Made by a program: the position numbers and the translations under genes. The notes beneath the pieces are model-generated. The model was not told the DNA's origin and did not search any database. It saw only the letters and a program-made list of their open reading frames with translations. From Collinsella aerofaciens (GTDB taxonomy: Bacteria > Actinomycetota > Coriobacteriia > Coriobacteriales > Coriobacteriaceae): a stretch of DNA of 7,349 nucleotides. The stretch's first letter is position 1. Each line of letters begins with the position of its first letter. This document shows positions 1-6,660 of this stretch, piece after piece. Location: NCBI RefSeq assembly GCF_902364355.1, contig NZ_CABJDK010000016.1:1-7349 (forward strand). Reading direction: 5' to 3'.

Positions 1-58
1 GACGGAAAGCACATTAAGTGCTTTCCTTTGCGTGCGGAACTAGCGATAAAGTTCATAT
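1..58 (+). repeat. Structured repeat, copy 1 (partial at window edge)
   Basis: This is the partial left-edge copy of a structured element whose complete copy lies inverted at 230-364. Position i here matches position 310-i on the minus strand. Over 1-50 the two copies agree at 43 of 50 bases without gaps, and weaker similarity continues to about 67 (the T.ATAT.CG pattern). The copy holds a 9-bp stem (4-12 / 18-26) with loop ATTAA, then the tag TTTGCGTGCGGAACT (27-41) and GCGATAAA (43-50). Three stem pairs differ from the other copy, and each is compensated. By analogy with the other copy, it probably lies at the 3' end of a plus-strand gene left of the window. The left arm of any long outer stem would be outside the window. 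Confidence 0.75.
4..29 (+). terminator. Hairpin, possible terminator of a plus-strand gene to the left
   Basis: A perfect 9-bp stem (GGAAAGCAC / GTGCTTTCC) with a 5-nt loop is followed by only three T residues and then GCG. The hairpin fits an intrinsic terminator, but the U-tract is weak. The gene it would serve is not in the window, so the strand assignment is inferred from its orientation matching the copy behind the tsaB-rimI-tsaD gene. Confidence 0.45.
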
Positions 59-101
59 GCGCCGCCCGGCTCCCGCGGCTCTCAGGGGCTCCCATCCCAA
101 A

Positions 102-136
102 TGCGGAGCAAAGCTCCGCACACCATCTTTTTCTTT
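102..136 (+). terminator. Short hairpin followed by T-rich stretch
   Basis: An 8-bp perfect stem (TGCGGAGC / GCTCCGCA at 102-109 and 113-120) closes a 3-nt AAA loop. A T-rich run (TCTTTTTCTTTC) begins about 6 nt after the stem, further than in a typical intrinsic terminator. It could be a second, back-up terminator for plus-strand transcription entering from the left. The hairpin itself is clear; its function is a guess. Confidence 0.3.
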
Positions 137-229
137 CAGCTAAAGCACGCCGGAAATTCGACGCAGCTGGCTAACCTTGCCGGACGTTGTCGACGCCAAA
201 CCAGCTCAGAAGCTATATCGATACAGAAA
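137..229. other. Intergenic stretch between the two structured repeats
   Basis: No credible coding region, tRNA or promoter was seen here. With the structured elements on either side it makes up the 376-bp gene-free left end of the window. Short ORFs run through it on the plus strand, but they lack ribosome-binding sites and recognisable protein features, and they read across the inverted repeat. Confidence 0.5.
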
Positions 230-364
230 GGTCCCCGGACGGAGGGGCCGGATATAAGGTTTATCGCGAGTTCCGCACGCAAAGAAGGCCACTTAATGTG
301 GCCTTCGTCTTGCGCAGGACTGTAGAGCAGGAAACCTTATATCCGGCCCCTCCGTCCGGGGACC
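230..364 (-). repeat. 33-bp perfect inverted repeat forming a 135-nt hairpin (structured repeat, copy 2)
   Basis: Positions 230-262 and 332-364 are perfect reverse complements over 33 bp, with a 69-nt interior. The interior folds further: 269-274 against 317-321 (one bulge), 278-282 against 310-314 (CGCAA/TTGCG), and a terminal 9-bp stem 284-292 / 298-306. Almost the whole element can therefore form one interrupted hairpin. It begins 12 bp after the stop codon of the tsaB-rimI-tsaD gene, so that mRNA would carry it in its 3' untranslated region. The core, read on the minus strand, matches 1-50 of the window. The outer arms are GC-rich next to a short AT-rich patch. No target-site duplication is evident at the ends. 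Possible roles are transcription termination, protection of the 3' end, or a non-autonomous mobile repeat. Confidence 0.85.
281..306 (-). terminator. Nested hairpin, likely terminator of the acpS-to-tsaD operon
   Basis: On the minus strand GAAGGCCAC / GTGGCCTTC form a perfect 9-bp stem with loop ATTAA, followed by TTT and then GCG. It lies about 70 bp after the stop codon of the last operon gene, where a terminator is expected. The short T run makes it a weak intrinsic terminator by sequence alone. The enclosing 33-bp stem may matter as much. Confidence 0.5.
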
Positions 365-376
365 GCGCCGTACCAG

Positions 377-2761
377 CTACAGCGTCATGTTTGGATCGGC
401 GTCGACGTCGAACGGCGAGATTTCTCCTCGGTCGAATTTACGGCGGGCAACCTCTGCGATCATGGCGGCGTTGTCGGTGCACGCCGAAAGCGGTGGCACC
501 GTTACGCGGATCCCCTGACGCCCAAGCTTCTTGATCATCATCTCGCGCAGATGCGGATTAGCCGAGACGCCGCCGCCGATGCAGTATTCCTTGCATCCGG
601 TGGCATGCAGGGCGTTTTTGGCCTTCTTGTACTGAACGTCAAAGACGGCTGCCTCAAACGAAGCCGCCAGATCGGGCAGGTGAATCGTGCGCCCGGCCTT
701 GGTCTCCTGCTCGATGTAGAGCGTCACGGCCGTTTTAAGACCCGAAAGCGAGAAACGATAGTCTCCCCTGCTGTTAAGCGCGCGAGGAAAATCGATCGCG
801 CGGGGGTTGCCCGTCTCGGCCAGCTTGGAGATGATGGGGCCACCGGGATAGCCCAGACCCAACGCCTTGGCTACCTTGTCGAAGGCCTCGCCCACAGCAT
901 CGTCGAGTGTCTCACCAAGTACCTCGTAGTCGCCCCATGCCTTCACGTGCACGAGCATGGTATGACCGCCCGAGACGAGCGTGAAGATAAACGGCGGCCT
1001 GAGATCGGGCTGCGCCAGCAGGTTGGCGAACAGATGGCCCTCCAGATGGTTGACGCACACGAGTGGCTTGCCGGCGGCATAGGCAAAGCCCTTGGCGAAG
1101 GCGACGCCCACTACCAGAGCACCCACCAGGCCCGGACCCTGCGTCACGCCAACAGCGGCGAGTTCGCTCGGCGCGATGGCTCCACCCTCAAGACCAAGGG
1201 ATGCTGCGGCATCCTCGAGCGCCGCATCCACGACACTCACAATCACCTCAACGTGTTTGCGCGAGGCGATCTCGGGCACCACGCCGCCAAAGCGGGCGTG
1301 AAAATCAATCTGTGTCGACACCTGGTTGGCCAGCATATTGCCATCCGCATCGATAATCGCCACGGCCGTCTCGTCGCAGGAGCTCTCGATAGCGAGCACT
1401 AGGCGGCGGCGCTCAATTTCGGCACGCTCCCCCTCGGAGCGCCCAGGCGCAGGCAGCGGCCATACGCGCTGCTCTGCCGCCGTCGGCTCGGGCGAAGCAT
1501 TATCGACCGGAAGCACCAGGGGCAGCGGAGCCGTCATGACGATGGCGTCCTTGCCGGCACCATAGTAGCCGCGGCGACGGCCAGCCTCGGTAAAGCCCAG
1601 AGCGTTATAAAGCGCGGTCGCTCCCTCGTTACCGTCCTCGACCTCGAGCGAAGCCGTAGTGCAGCCGAGCATCTGGGCATCATAGCTCACGTGCGACAGC
1701 AGCTTGCGGGCAATGCCCTCACGGCGATGTGCCGGGTCGACGGCGACATCCAGAATCTGCACATCACCGTCCACGACCATACCGCCGGCAAGGCCCAGCA
1801 GCTTGCCGTCGTCGTGTGCCACCCACCAACTACGCGGCGCAGCGACGTCCTCGCCCAGTTCGGACAGGAACATGCCCGGCGTCCATGCCTCGTGTCCGGC
1901 ACCTTCAAAGCAGGCAGCCTCCAGCGCGCTTGCGCCCTCGGCATCCGCCGCGCCCATGGGACGGAACTGCAGATGACGACCGGCGAGCTCATCGGCAACA
2001 CCCGTAATTTCGCTCTGCGCACTCTCGGCAAGACCAAGACGCTTGCGCTCGTTTTCCTCGGCATCCGAAAGGCGCGTGTAAATCGGCAGGACGCGGGCCG
2101 GATCGCCGTCACCCGCAGCGTGCGCGAGCAGCAAGCCCTCGCCCGAAGGCCACCACAGGTCGCGCTCCACGCAGCGGGCGGCCTCGTCCTCACCCAGCAG
2201 CTTGCCATAGCGCACTAGACCGTCACCGGTCAGCTGAACCTGGCCCCAGTCCGCTGCTTGGCGCCACTCATCGAGCGCCACGGCGGCCTTGACCACGTGT
2301 TCGCGCTCAAATTGACGCTCGGGACCCTCATCGACCAGCATATACAGCGCCGGATATACCTCACCGCGCATAGCATCGGCCAAGATACCAAGCTTGCCGC
2401 GCACGCCAGCCTTCCACGCCGTCCAAGCGCAAGCGTCGAGCATCGACACGCCCAGCAGCGGAACATTGGCACCACGCGCGAGGCCCTTGGCAGTGGAGAT
2501 GCCGATGCGCACACCCGTAAAGGACCCCGGGCCGCGGCCGACCACATAGCAACCAACATCGCTGCGATCCAGACCGGCTTGAGCCAGCACGCCATCAACG
2601 GTATTCACGAGCTCAACGTTGGCGTGACGGCGACACATGTGGTCGCCACTCACGAGCTTCGTCTCACCCGTCTGCCCATCAATCCAGCTTGCCGCGCAGG
2701 CAAGCATGTCGGTCGAGGTATCGAGCGCCACCACCAGCGCGTTGTCGTTATGCAAGCTCAT
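377..2761 (-). CDS. tsaB-rimI-tsaD: TsaB-RimI-TsaD fusion: t6A tRNA modification and ribosomal S18 acetyltransferase
   Basis: This 794-residue protein joins three enzymes usually encoded separately. Residues about 8-245 are TsaB, the dimerisation partner of TsaD, with GRGPGSFTGVRIG at 75-87. Residues about 264-412 are a GNAT acetyltransferase of the RimI type (acetyl-CoA loop HRREGIA at 345-351, LEVEDGN, E392 in GFTE, Y399/Y400), expected to acetylate the N-terminal alanine of ribosomal protein S18. Residues about 453-794 are TsaD, which transfers threonylcarbamoyl to A37 of ANN-decoding tRNAs. TsaD motifs include IESSCDET, the metal-binding histidines in NHLEGH (571-576), LVSGGHT, FSLSGLKTA, GGGVSANPHLR and the metal aspartate in CTDNAAM. 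A charged linker precedes RimI, and a proline-rich linker of about 40 residues precedes TsaD. All three domains look intact. The ATG at 2761 is preferred over an in-frame TTG at 2779; AAGG lies 9 nt upstream of it. The start overlaps the end of tsaE by 14 nt, suggesting coupled translation. Confidence 0.95.
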   Translation of the reverse strand: MSLHNDNALVVALDTSTDMLACAASWIDGQTGETKLVSGDHMCRRHANVELVNTVDGVLAQAGLDRSDVGCYVVGRGPGSFTGVRIGISTAKGLARGANVPLLGVSMLDACAWTAWKAGVRGKLGILADAMRGEVYPALYMLVDEGPERQFEREHVVKAAVALDEWRQAADWGQVQLTGDGLVRYGKLLGEDEAARCVERDLWWPSGEGLLLAHAAGDGDPARVLPIYTRLSDAEENERKRLGLAESAQSEITGVADELAGRHLQFRPMGAADAEGASALEAACFEGAGHEAWTPGMFLSELGEDVAAPRSWWVAHDDGKLLGLAGGMVVDGDVQILDVAVDPAHRREGIARKLLSHVSYDAQMLGCTTASLEVEDGNEGATALYNALGFTEAGRRRGYYGAGKDAIVMTAPLPLVLPVDNASPEPTAAEQRVWPLPAPGRSEGERAEIERRRLVLAIESSCDETAVAIIDADGNMLANQVSTQIDFHARFGGVVPEIASRKHVEVIVSVVDAALEDAAASLGLEGGAIAPSELAAVGVTQGPGLVGALVVGVAFAKGFAYAAGKPLVCVNHLEGHLFANLLAQPDLRPPFIFTLVSGGHTMLVHVKAWGDYEVLGETLDDAVGEAFDKVAKALGLGYPGGPIISKLAETGNPRAIDFPRALNSRGDYRFSLSGLKTAVTLYIEQETKAGRTIHLPDLAASFEAAVFDVQYKKAKNALHATGCKEYCIGGGVSANPHLREMMIKKLGRQGIRVTVPPLSACTDNAAMIAEVARRKFDRGEISPFDVDADPNMTL

Positions 2762-3254
2762 CTTGTACAGCCTTATCAATCAAATGGGAAAGCTCCATTG
2801 CGCGGTCACCGTGCGCCTCAAGCGTTATCGTTCGCACATCGCTGTCGCCCTCATCACGCTTGAGCGTCACCGAAAGATACTCATCCGTCAGCTCGTCCTG
2901 GAATTGTTCGCCCCATTCCAGCAGGCAAGCACCCTCATAGCCCAGCACATCGAAAATGCCCGTATCCTCGAGCTCGTAGGCATGCTCCAGGCGGTATAGA
3001 TCAAAGTGAAACAGCGGAATACGACCTTGATCGTGAACGGCCATGAGCGCAAACGTAGGACTCGTAACCATATGCCCATCGCCCAGCCCGCGCGAGACGC
3101 CCTTGGTAAAGTGAGTTTTGCCCACTCCCAGGCCACCGGTCAGGATGAGCACATCTCCGTCCTCAAGGCACGGTGCAATTAGCTCGCCAAAGTACTCCGT
3201 ATCGGCAGCGCAAGTCGTTTTGTAAGTACCTACCCCCAGGCGCTCCAGGGACAT
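2748..3254 (-). CDS. tsaE: TsaE, ATPase of the t6A37 tRNA modification complex
   Basis: This 168-residue cytoplasmic P-loop ATPase is close to the usual family length of about 150-170. TsaE binds the TsaB-TsaD dimer and hydrolyses ATP to allow repeated rounds of threonylcarbamoyl transfer to tRNA. The Walker A motif GGLGVGKT lies at residues 40-47. It is followed by the family motifs SPTFAL, HFDLYRLE and LLEWGEQF. The start is well supported: AAGGAG sits 5 nt before the ATG. It starts 12 bp after the glycosylase gene. Its last 14 nt overlap the TsaB-RimI-TsaD gene, so all three complex subunits are made from adjacent, coupled reading frames. TsaC, which makes the threonylcarbamoyl-AMP substrate, is not in the window. 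Confidence 0.95.
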   Translation of the reverse strand: MSLERLGVGTYKTTCAADTEYFGELIAPCLEDGDVLILTGGLGVGKTHFTKGVSRGLGDGHMVTSPTFALMAVHDQGRIPLFHFDLYRLEHAYELEDTGIFDVLGYEGACLLEWGEQFQDELTDEYLSVTLKRDEGDSDVRTITLEAHGDRAMELSHLIDKAVQDELA

Positions 3255-3266
3255 ATATGCTCCTTA

Positions 3267-3887
3267 TTATTCCGAGGCGTCCTCTGGTGCGGGATGTCGC
3301 CCCAGATAGTCGCCCAGCATCTTAAAGTCTTCCTCCAGCAGCTCCTGCCACGCTGGATTGCGTAGCGCTGCTGCCGGATGGAAAGTGGGCATCACCACAA
3401 AGTGCCCCATCTGATGGAACCTGCCGCGCAGCTTGGTAATGCCGATCTCGGTCTTGAGCACAAAGTGCGTTGCGGGGTTGCCGAGCGTCACGATGATATC
3501 GGGCCAGATGCTTCGAATCTGCTCGCGCAAAAACGGTGAGCAAGCCAGCACTTCCTCGGGGCGCGGATTGCGGTTTCCCGGCGGGCGGCACTTAAGCACG
3601 TTGGCAATGTAGACGTCTTCGCGTTTGAGCCCCGCCAGCGACAAAATGCCGTTGAGGTCCTCGCCTGCCGCCCCCACAAAGGGCTCGCCCTGCAAATCCT
3701 CATTACGGCCCGGCGCCTCGCCAATAAACATCACGCGAGCGCGGGGGTTTCCCACGCCAAACACGATGTTGTGGCGCGACTGGTAAAGCTGGCAAAGGTG
3801 ACAATCGCCCAGAACGGCCTCGATCTCCTCGAGTGCGACCTCACGCGGCGCCTGATGGCTATGGCCGGGAATGTGCATGACGCCCAT
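3267..3887 (-). CDS. udg: Family-4 uracil-DNA glycosylase with 4Fe-4S cluster
   Basis: This 206-residue enzyme is predicted to remove uracil from DNA and start base excision repair. Four cysteines in the family-4 pattern, C29-x2-C32 then C100-x15-C116, should hold a 4Fe-4S cluster. The active-site motif GEAPGRNED (56-64), followed by GEPFVGAAG (67-75), is present, as are NVLKCRPPGNR (96-106) and FHPAAALR (169-176, with H170). The reading frame is open upstream to 3935 and would overlap alr, but AGGAG at 3893-3897 sits 5 nt before the ATG at 3887, so that start is chosen. The gap to the alr stop codon is 8 bp. A repair enzyme between alr and tsaE is not functionally related to its neighbours and probably shares only their expression. 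Confidence 0.93.
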   Translation of the reverse strand: MGVMHIPGHSHQAPREVALEEIEAVLGDCHLCQLYQSRHNIVFGVGNPRARVMFIGEAPGRNEDLQGEPFVGAAGEDLNGILSLAGLKREDVYIANVLKCRPPGNRNPRPEEVLACSPFLREQIRSIWPDIIVTLGNPATHFVLKTEIGITKLRGRFHQMGHFVVMPTFHPAAALRNPAWQELLEEDFKMLGDYLGRHPAPEDASE

Positions 3888-3892
3888 AGCGA

Positions 3893-3897
3893 CTCCT
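3893..3897 (-). promoter_or_regulatory. Ribosome-binding site of the uracil-DNA glycosylase
   Basis: AGGAG on the minus strand is 5 nt before the ATG at 3887. It overlaps the TAG stop codon of alr (3896-3898). It settles the start of the glycosylase against the longer frame that would reach into alr, and suggests that ribosomes finishing alr can re-initiate here. Confidence 0.8.
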
Positions 3898-5041
3898 ACA
3901 CGTAGACCTTGTCGAGACGCATACCGAAGCCGCAAGCGACCTCGTAGTTAATCGTGCCGCGTAGGCGCGCCATCTCGTCCATGGTAATCTCGGCATCTCC
4001 ATCGCGGCCGACAATGATCATCTCGTCACCATACTCGGCCTCGGGAATCTCATGCGCCGGGTTGGACTGAATGGCGACCATAAACTGGTCCATGCAGATA
4101 TTGCCCACCTGACGCACACGCTCGCCGCGATACAGCACGTCCATACGATTGGAAAGCGTACGCGAAAGGCCATCGGCATAACCGATCGGAAGGGTGCAGA
4201 TCTGAACGCGCGTGCGCGGTACGCGGTAGGTAAAGCCGTAGCCCACGCCCTCGCCCATCGCAGGATGCGCCACGCGCGTCACACGCGCGTGGACGCTCAT
4301 GACGGGATCAAGCTGCATCACGCGACCACTCAGCTCACATGGCTGCAGACCATACAAACCGATGCCGGCACGAATCATGTCAAAGTGCATTGAAGAATCG
4401 AGCATCGAGGATGGCGTATTGGCACAATGCACGATACCGCATTCAAAACCTGCGTCCTTAATGGCCTGAACGGCCTCGGTAAAACGCTGGCACTGCAGCT
4501 TGTAGTCCCAACCCGAAGGTTCATCGGCCGTGGCAAAGTGCGTAAATACACCGTCGCACTGAATACCGCGATGGAAGCTGATGCCGCGGACAAAGTCGAG
4601 CACCTGCGTGTAGTGAACGCCGATACGATTCATGCCCGTCTCGATGGCGAGATGATACTTGCCCACTTTGCCCGCCGCGACGGCACATTCGCCATACGCA
4701 AGAGCAAAGTCAGACGTATAGACCGAGGGCATGATATCAAACTCGAGCAACGTCGGAATGGCCTCGATAGGCGGCTCGCTTAGGATGAGGATGGGTTTCG
4801 TAATCCCGCCCTGTCGGAGCTCAACGCCCTCGTTAACCGTCGCCACGGCAAACATGTCGGCACCGGCCGAATACATGATCTTGGCGCACTCAACAGCTCC
4901 ATGACCATAAGCATCGGCCTTGACCACGCAGCACAGGCGCTGACGCGGATTCAACAAGTTCTTATAGGCCCTCGTGTTGCGACGGAGCGCCCCGCGGTCG
5001 ATCTCGACCCAGGACCAGCGCGTCAAATCGGCTTTATTCAT
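3896..5041 (-). CDS. alr: Alanine racemase
   Basis: This 381-residue PLP enzyme interconverts L- and D-alanine, supplying D-alanine for peptidoglycan, and has the usual family length. The N-terminal barrel carries the PLP lysine K41 in VVKADAYGHG. The second catalytic base is Y268 in GVGYGFTY, and PIGYADG (285-291), the MD motif in GNICMDQFM (D318) and the terminal NYEVACGFGMR are all present. One oddity is the segment HLAIETGMNRIG (130-141), where A132 occupies the position of the lysine that is carbamylated in the Geobacillus enzyme (K129, usually HLKxDTGM). The substitution should not abolish catalysis but suggests a different way of positioning the active-site arginine (R139). The gene starts 2 bp after the nnr stop codon with only a weak ribosome-binding site, which points to translational coupling. 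Confidence 0.96.
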   Translation of the reverse strand: MNKADLTRWSWVEIDRGALRRNTRAYKNLLNPRQRLCCVVKADAYGHGAVECAKIMYSAGADMFAVATVNEGVELRQGGITKPILILSEPPIEAIPTLLEFDIMPSVYTSDFALAYGECAVAAGKVGKYHLAIETGMNRIGVHYTQVLDFVRGISFHRGIQCDGVFTHFATADEPSGWDYKLQCQRFTEAVQAIKDAGFECGIVHCANTPSSMLDSSMHFDMIRAGIGLYGLQPCELSGRVMQLDPVMSVHARVTRVAHPAMGEGVGYGFTYRVPRTRVQICTLPIGYADGLSRTLSNRMDVLYRGERVRQVGNICMDQFMVAIQSNPAHEIPEAEYGDEMIIVGRDGDAEITMDEMARLRGTINYEVACGFGMRLDKVYV

Positions 5042-5043
5042 GA

Positions 5044-6660
5044 TTAGTCATCCGACCCTTCGTCCATGATTCCCAGATCTTCGAGCGCATCCTTTGCCGC
5101 CAGCTCCATGGCAGGACCGATCAAGTCGATAAGATCGGTTGCGATAACGCTCTTCTCACCATACTTCGTCGCCGCGGCAAAACCGGCGTAGCTGTGAAGT
5201 GCGACGGCGTACGAATACAGCAACTCCCAACGATCCATCTCGTCGCGCATGGTGGCAAGCGTGCCGGCCAAAATACCCGCCAGAACATCACCCGAACCGG
5301 CAGTTGCCAGAGAAGCCGGACCCGAGAGTGGCAGCAGCACGCGCTCAACACCACAGATAGCCGTCGTCGGCCCCTTGGCAATGACCACCAGATTGTCGGA
5401 GCCTGCAGCCCAAACAACCTTCTGCGCGGCCGCAATCGCGGTACTAAGGTCGTTCACCTCGTCACCGGCAACCAGACGCGAAAGCTCACGATAGTGCGGC
5501 GTCATAACCAACGGCTGCTCGCGGCGATACATCTCGGGGTTACTATCAATACCGTCAATGGCAATCTTAGCAAGGCAGTTGAGTGCATCGGCGTCCATAA
5601 TTAGCGGTACATCAAGCTCGAGCAAGCCCGAAACCACCTGCATAGCGCCGGCAGACGTCGTCATACCGGGACCGCACAGCACGCAGCTGTACTTCTTTGC
5701 GATCTCGCACACCGTCATGCGCGCAGCGGCGCCAAAGGAGCCGCGGGAATCAGACGGAATAGCAAAGACCGGAATCGAAGGAAGTGCCATGCGAATGAGA
5801 TTGGCGCAGGCGTCAGGAGCCGCGACTGCCACGTAACCAGCACCCGCGCGAGCTGCAGACTTGGCCGCCATAATGGCAGCACCAGGATATTGCGCAGATC
5901 CGGCGACAATAAGCACGGAGCCACGGGAATACTTATCGATATTCGATGGTAGCGGAGCAAAGTAATCAACTAAGTCACCGGGCTCGACAATCTCGGCGGC
6001 GTGGTCGACATCATCGATGACCTCGTCAAGACGGTCGTAAAGATTGCCGCAGATCAAATCGCCAGCATACTCAGGACCATCAGCGCTATACAGACCAATC
6101 TTGGGCGCAATCATCGTCACCGTGCGCTCGGCACGAATGCAGTCGTCATCAACAACGCCCGTCTCGGCATTCAGGCCCGAGGGGACATCAATGGATACGA
6201 CACAATCGGCGCATTCATTGACCGTAGGAATCCAAATGGAGAACGGCGCACGCAGATTCCCGTGGAAACCGGTACCAAAAATGGCATCGACAACAACATC
6301 GGCCCTATCGATCAAAACCTCGAGTTCATCACGCGAGGGGCCGACGCAAACGTGCACATCGCGGCCGGCAGTACGACGAGCAACATGACGTGCCAGAGCA
6401 GCAGGAATCTCATCCGGTTCAACCGGAGAAACGATATCCACGTCCACACCCTTATGGCTCAGGATATCGGCGGCAACCCAACCGTCGCCACCATTATTAC
6501 CAAAACCGACCAAAACGAGAACCCGATCGGGATTGAGCTTCAAGACCTCGTTAGCGGCAAACTCACCCGCTAGCTCCATAAGCTCGGCCTTCGAAGTCCC
6601 TTCGCGTTCGATGATATCCTCGAGACGAACGACTTCTTCGGTACTCAAAACCGGTTTCAT
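5044..6660 (-). CDS. nnr: Bifunctional NAD(P)H-hydrate repair enzyme (NnrE epimerase + NnrD dehydratase)
   Basis: This 538-residue fusion repairs NAD(P)H hydrates, which form spontaneously or enzymatically and inhibit dehydrogenases. Residues about 1-215 are the epimerase domain (YjeF-N), interconverting the R and S forms. Its motifs are GFGNNGGDG (52-60), DAIFGTG (125-131) and SIDVPSGLNAETG (156-168). Residues about 235-525 are the ribokinase-like dehydratase domain (YjeF-C), which uses ATP or ADP to restore NAD(P)H. Its motifs are VAGSAQYPGAA (252-262), MDADALN, TPHYRE (387-392), AKGPTT and GSGDVLAG (455-462, usually GTGDVLAG). Length and domain order match the E. coli type of fusion. The ATG directly follows the TAG stop of acpS, and AGGAG lies 5 nt upstream inside acpS. 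Pairing with acpS and alr is common in Firmicutes and Actinobacteria. Confidence 0.95.
   Translation of the reverse strand: MKPVLSTEEVVRLEDIIEREGTSKAELMELAGEFAANEVLKLNPDRVLVLVGFGNNGGDGWVAADILSHKGVDVDIVSPVEPDEIPAALARHVARRTAGRDVHVCVGPSRDELEVLIDRADVVVDAIFGTGFHGNLRAPFSIWIPTVNECADCVVSIDVPSGLNAETGVVDDDCIRAERTVTMIAPKIGLYSADGPEYAGDLICGNLYDRLDEVIDDVDHAAEIVEPGDLVDYFAPLPSNIDKYSRGSVLIVAGSAQYPGAAIMAAKSAARAGAGYVAVAAPDACANLIRMALPSIPVFAIPSDSRGSFGAAARMTVCEIAKKYSCVLCGPGMTTSAGAMQVVSGLLELDVPLIMDADALNCLAKIAIDGIDSNPEMYRREQPLVMTPHYRELSRLVAGDEVNDLSTAIAAAQKVVWAAGSDNLVVIAKGPTTAICGVERVLLPLSGPASLATAGSGDVLAGILAGTLATMRDEMDRWELLYSYAVALHSYAGFAAATKYGEKSVIATDLIDLIGPAMELAAKDALEDLGIMDEGSDD

Noticed and set aside
82..126. 14-codon minus-strand ORF beginning near the 102-120 hairpin
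   Set aside because: An A-rich stretch precedes the ATG but no proper ribosome-binding site does. Its length is within chance and it serves no gene downstream in the window.
137..229. tRNA, CRISPR array or riboswitch in the left intergenic stretch
   Set aside because: No cloverleaf, no direct repeat with regular spacers and no known aptamer core was seen; short dyads such as AGCTGG/CCAGCT (165-170 / 201-206) are within chance.
230..364. Interpretation of the inverted repeat as a classical transposon or MITE
   Set aside because: No target-site duplication is evident, and the other copy shares the core more than the arms, the reverse of what terminal inverted repeats show. It is kept only as an alternative.
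101..534. Two short plus-strand ORFs (101-325 and 187-534) in the left intergenic region
   Set aside because: Both read through the inverted repeat, the second also runs antisense into tsaD, and neither has a ribosome-binding site or protein-like composition.
551..1402. Long plus-strand ORF (283 codons) opposite the TsaD domain
   Set aside because: It is antisense to a fully recognisable TsaD sequence, has no recognisable domain, and is expected in GC-rich DNA where the opposite frame lacks stops. The same applies to plus-strand frames at 1691-2218, 2258-2863, 4052-4393 and 6001-6573.
2762..2779. TTG start at 2779 adding six residues to the TsaB-RimI-TsaD protein
   Set aside because: The ATG at 2761 has an AAGG at usable distance and matches the usual TsaB N-terminus better; TTG is a less likely start.
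3888..3935. Longer glycosylase start at 3935 overlapping alr
   Set aside because: A good AGGAG site lies 5 nt before the ATG at 3887, and the extra residues match nothing in the family.
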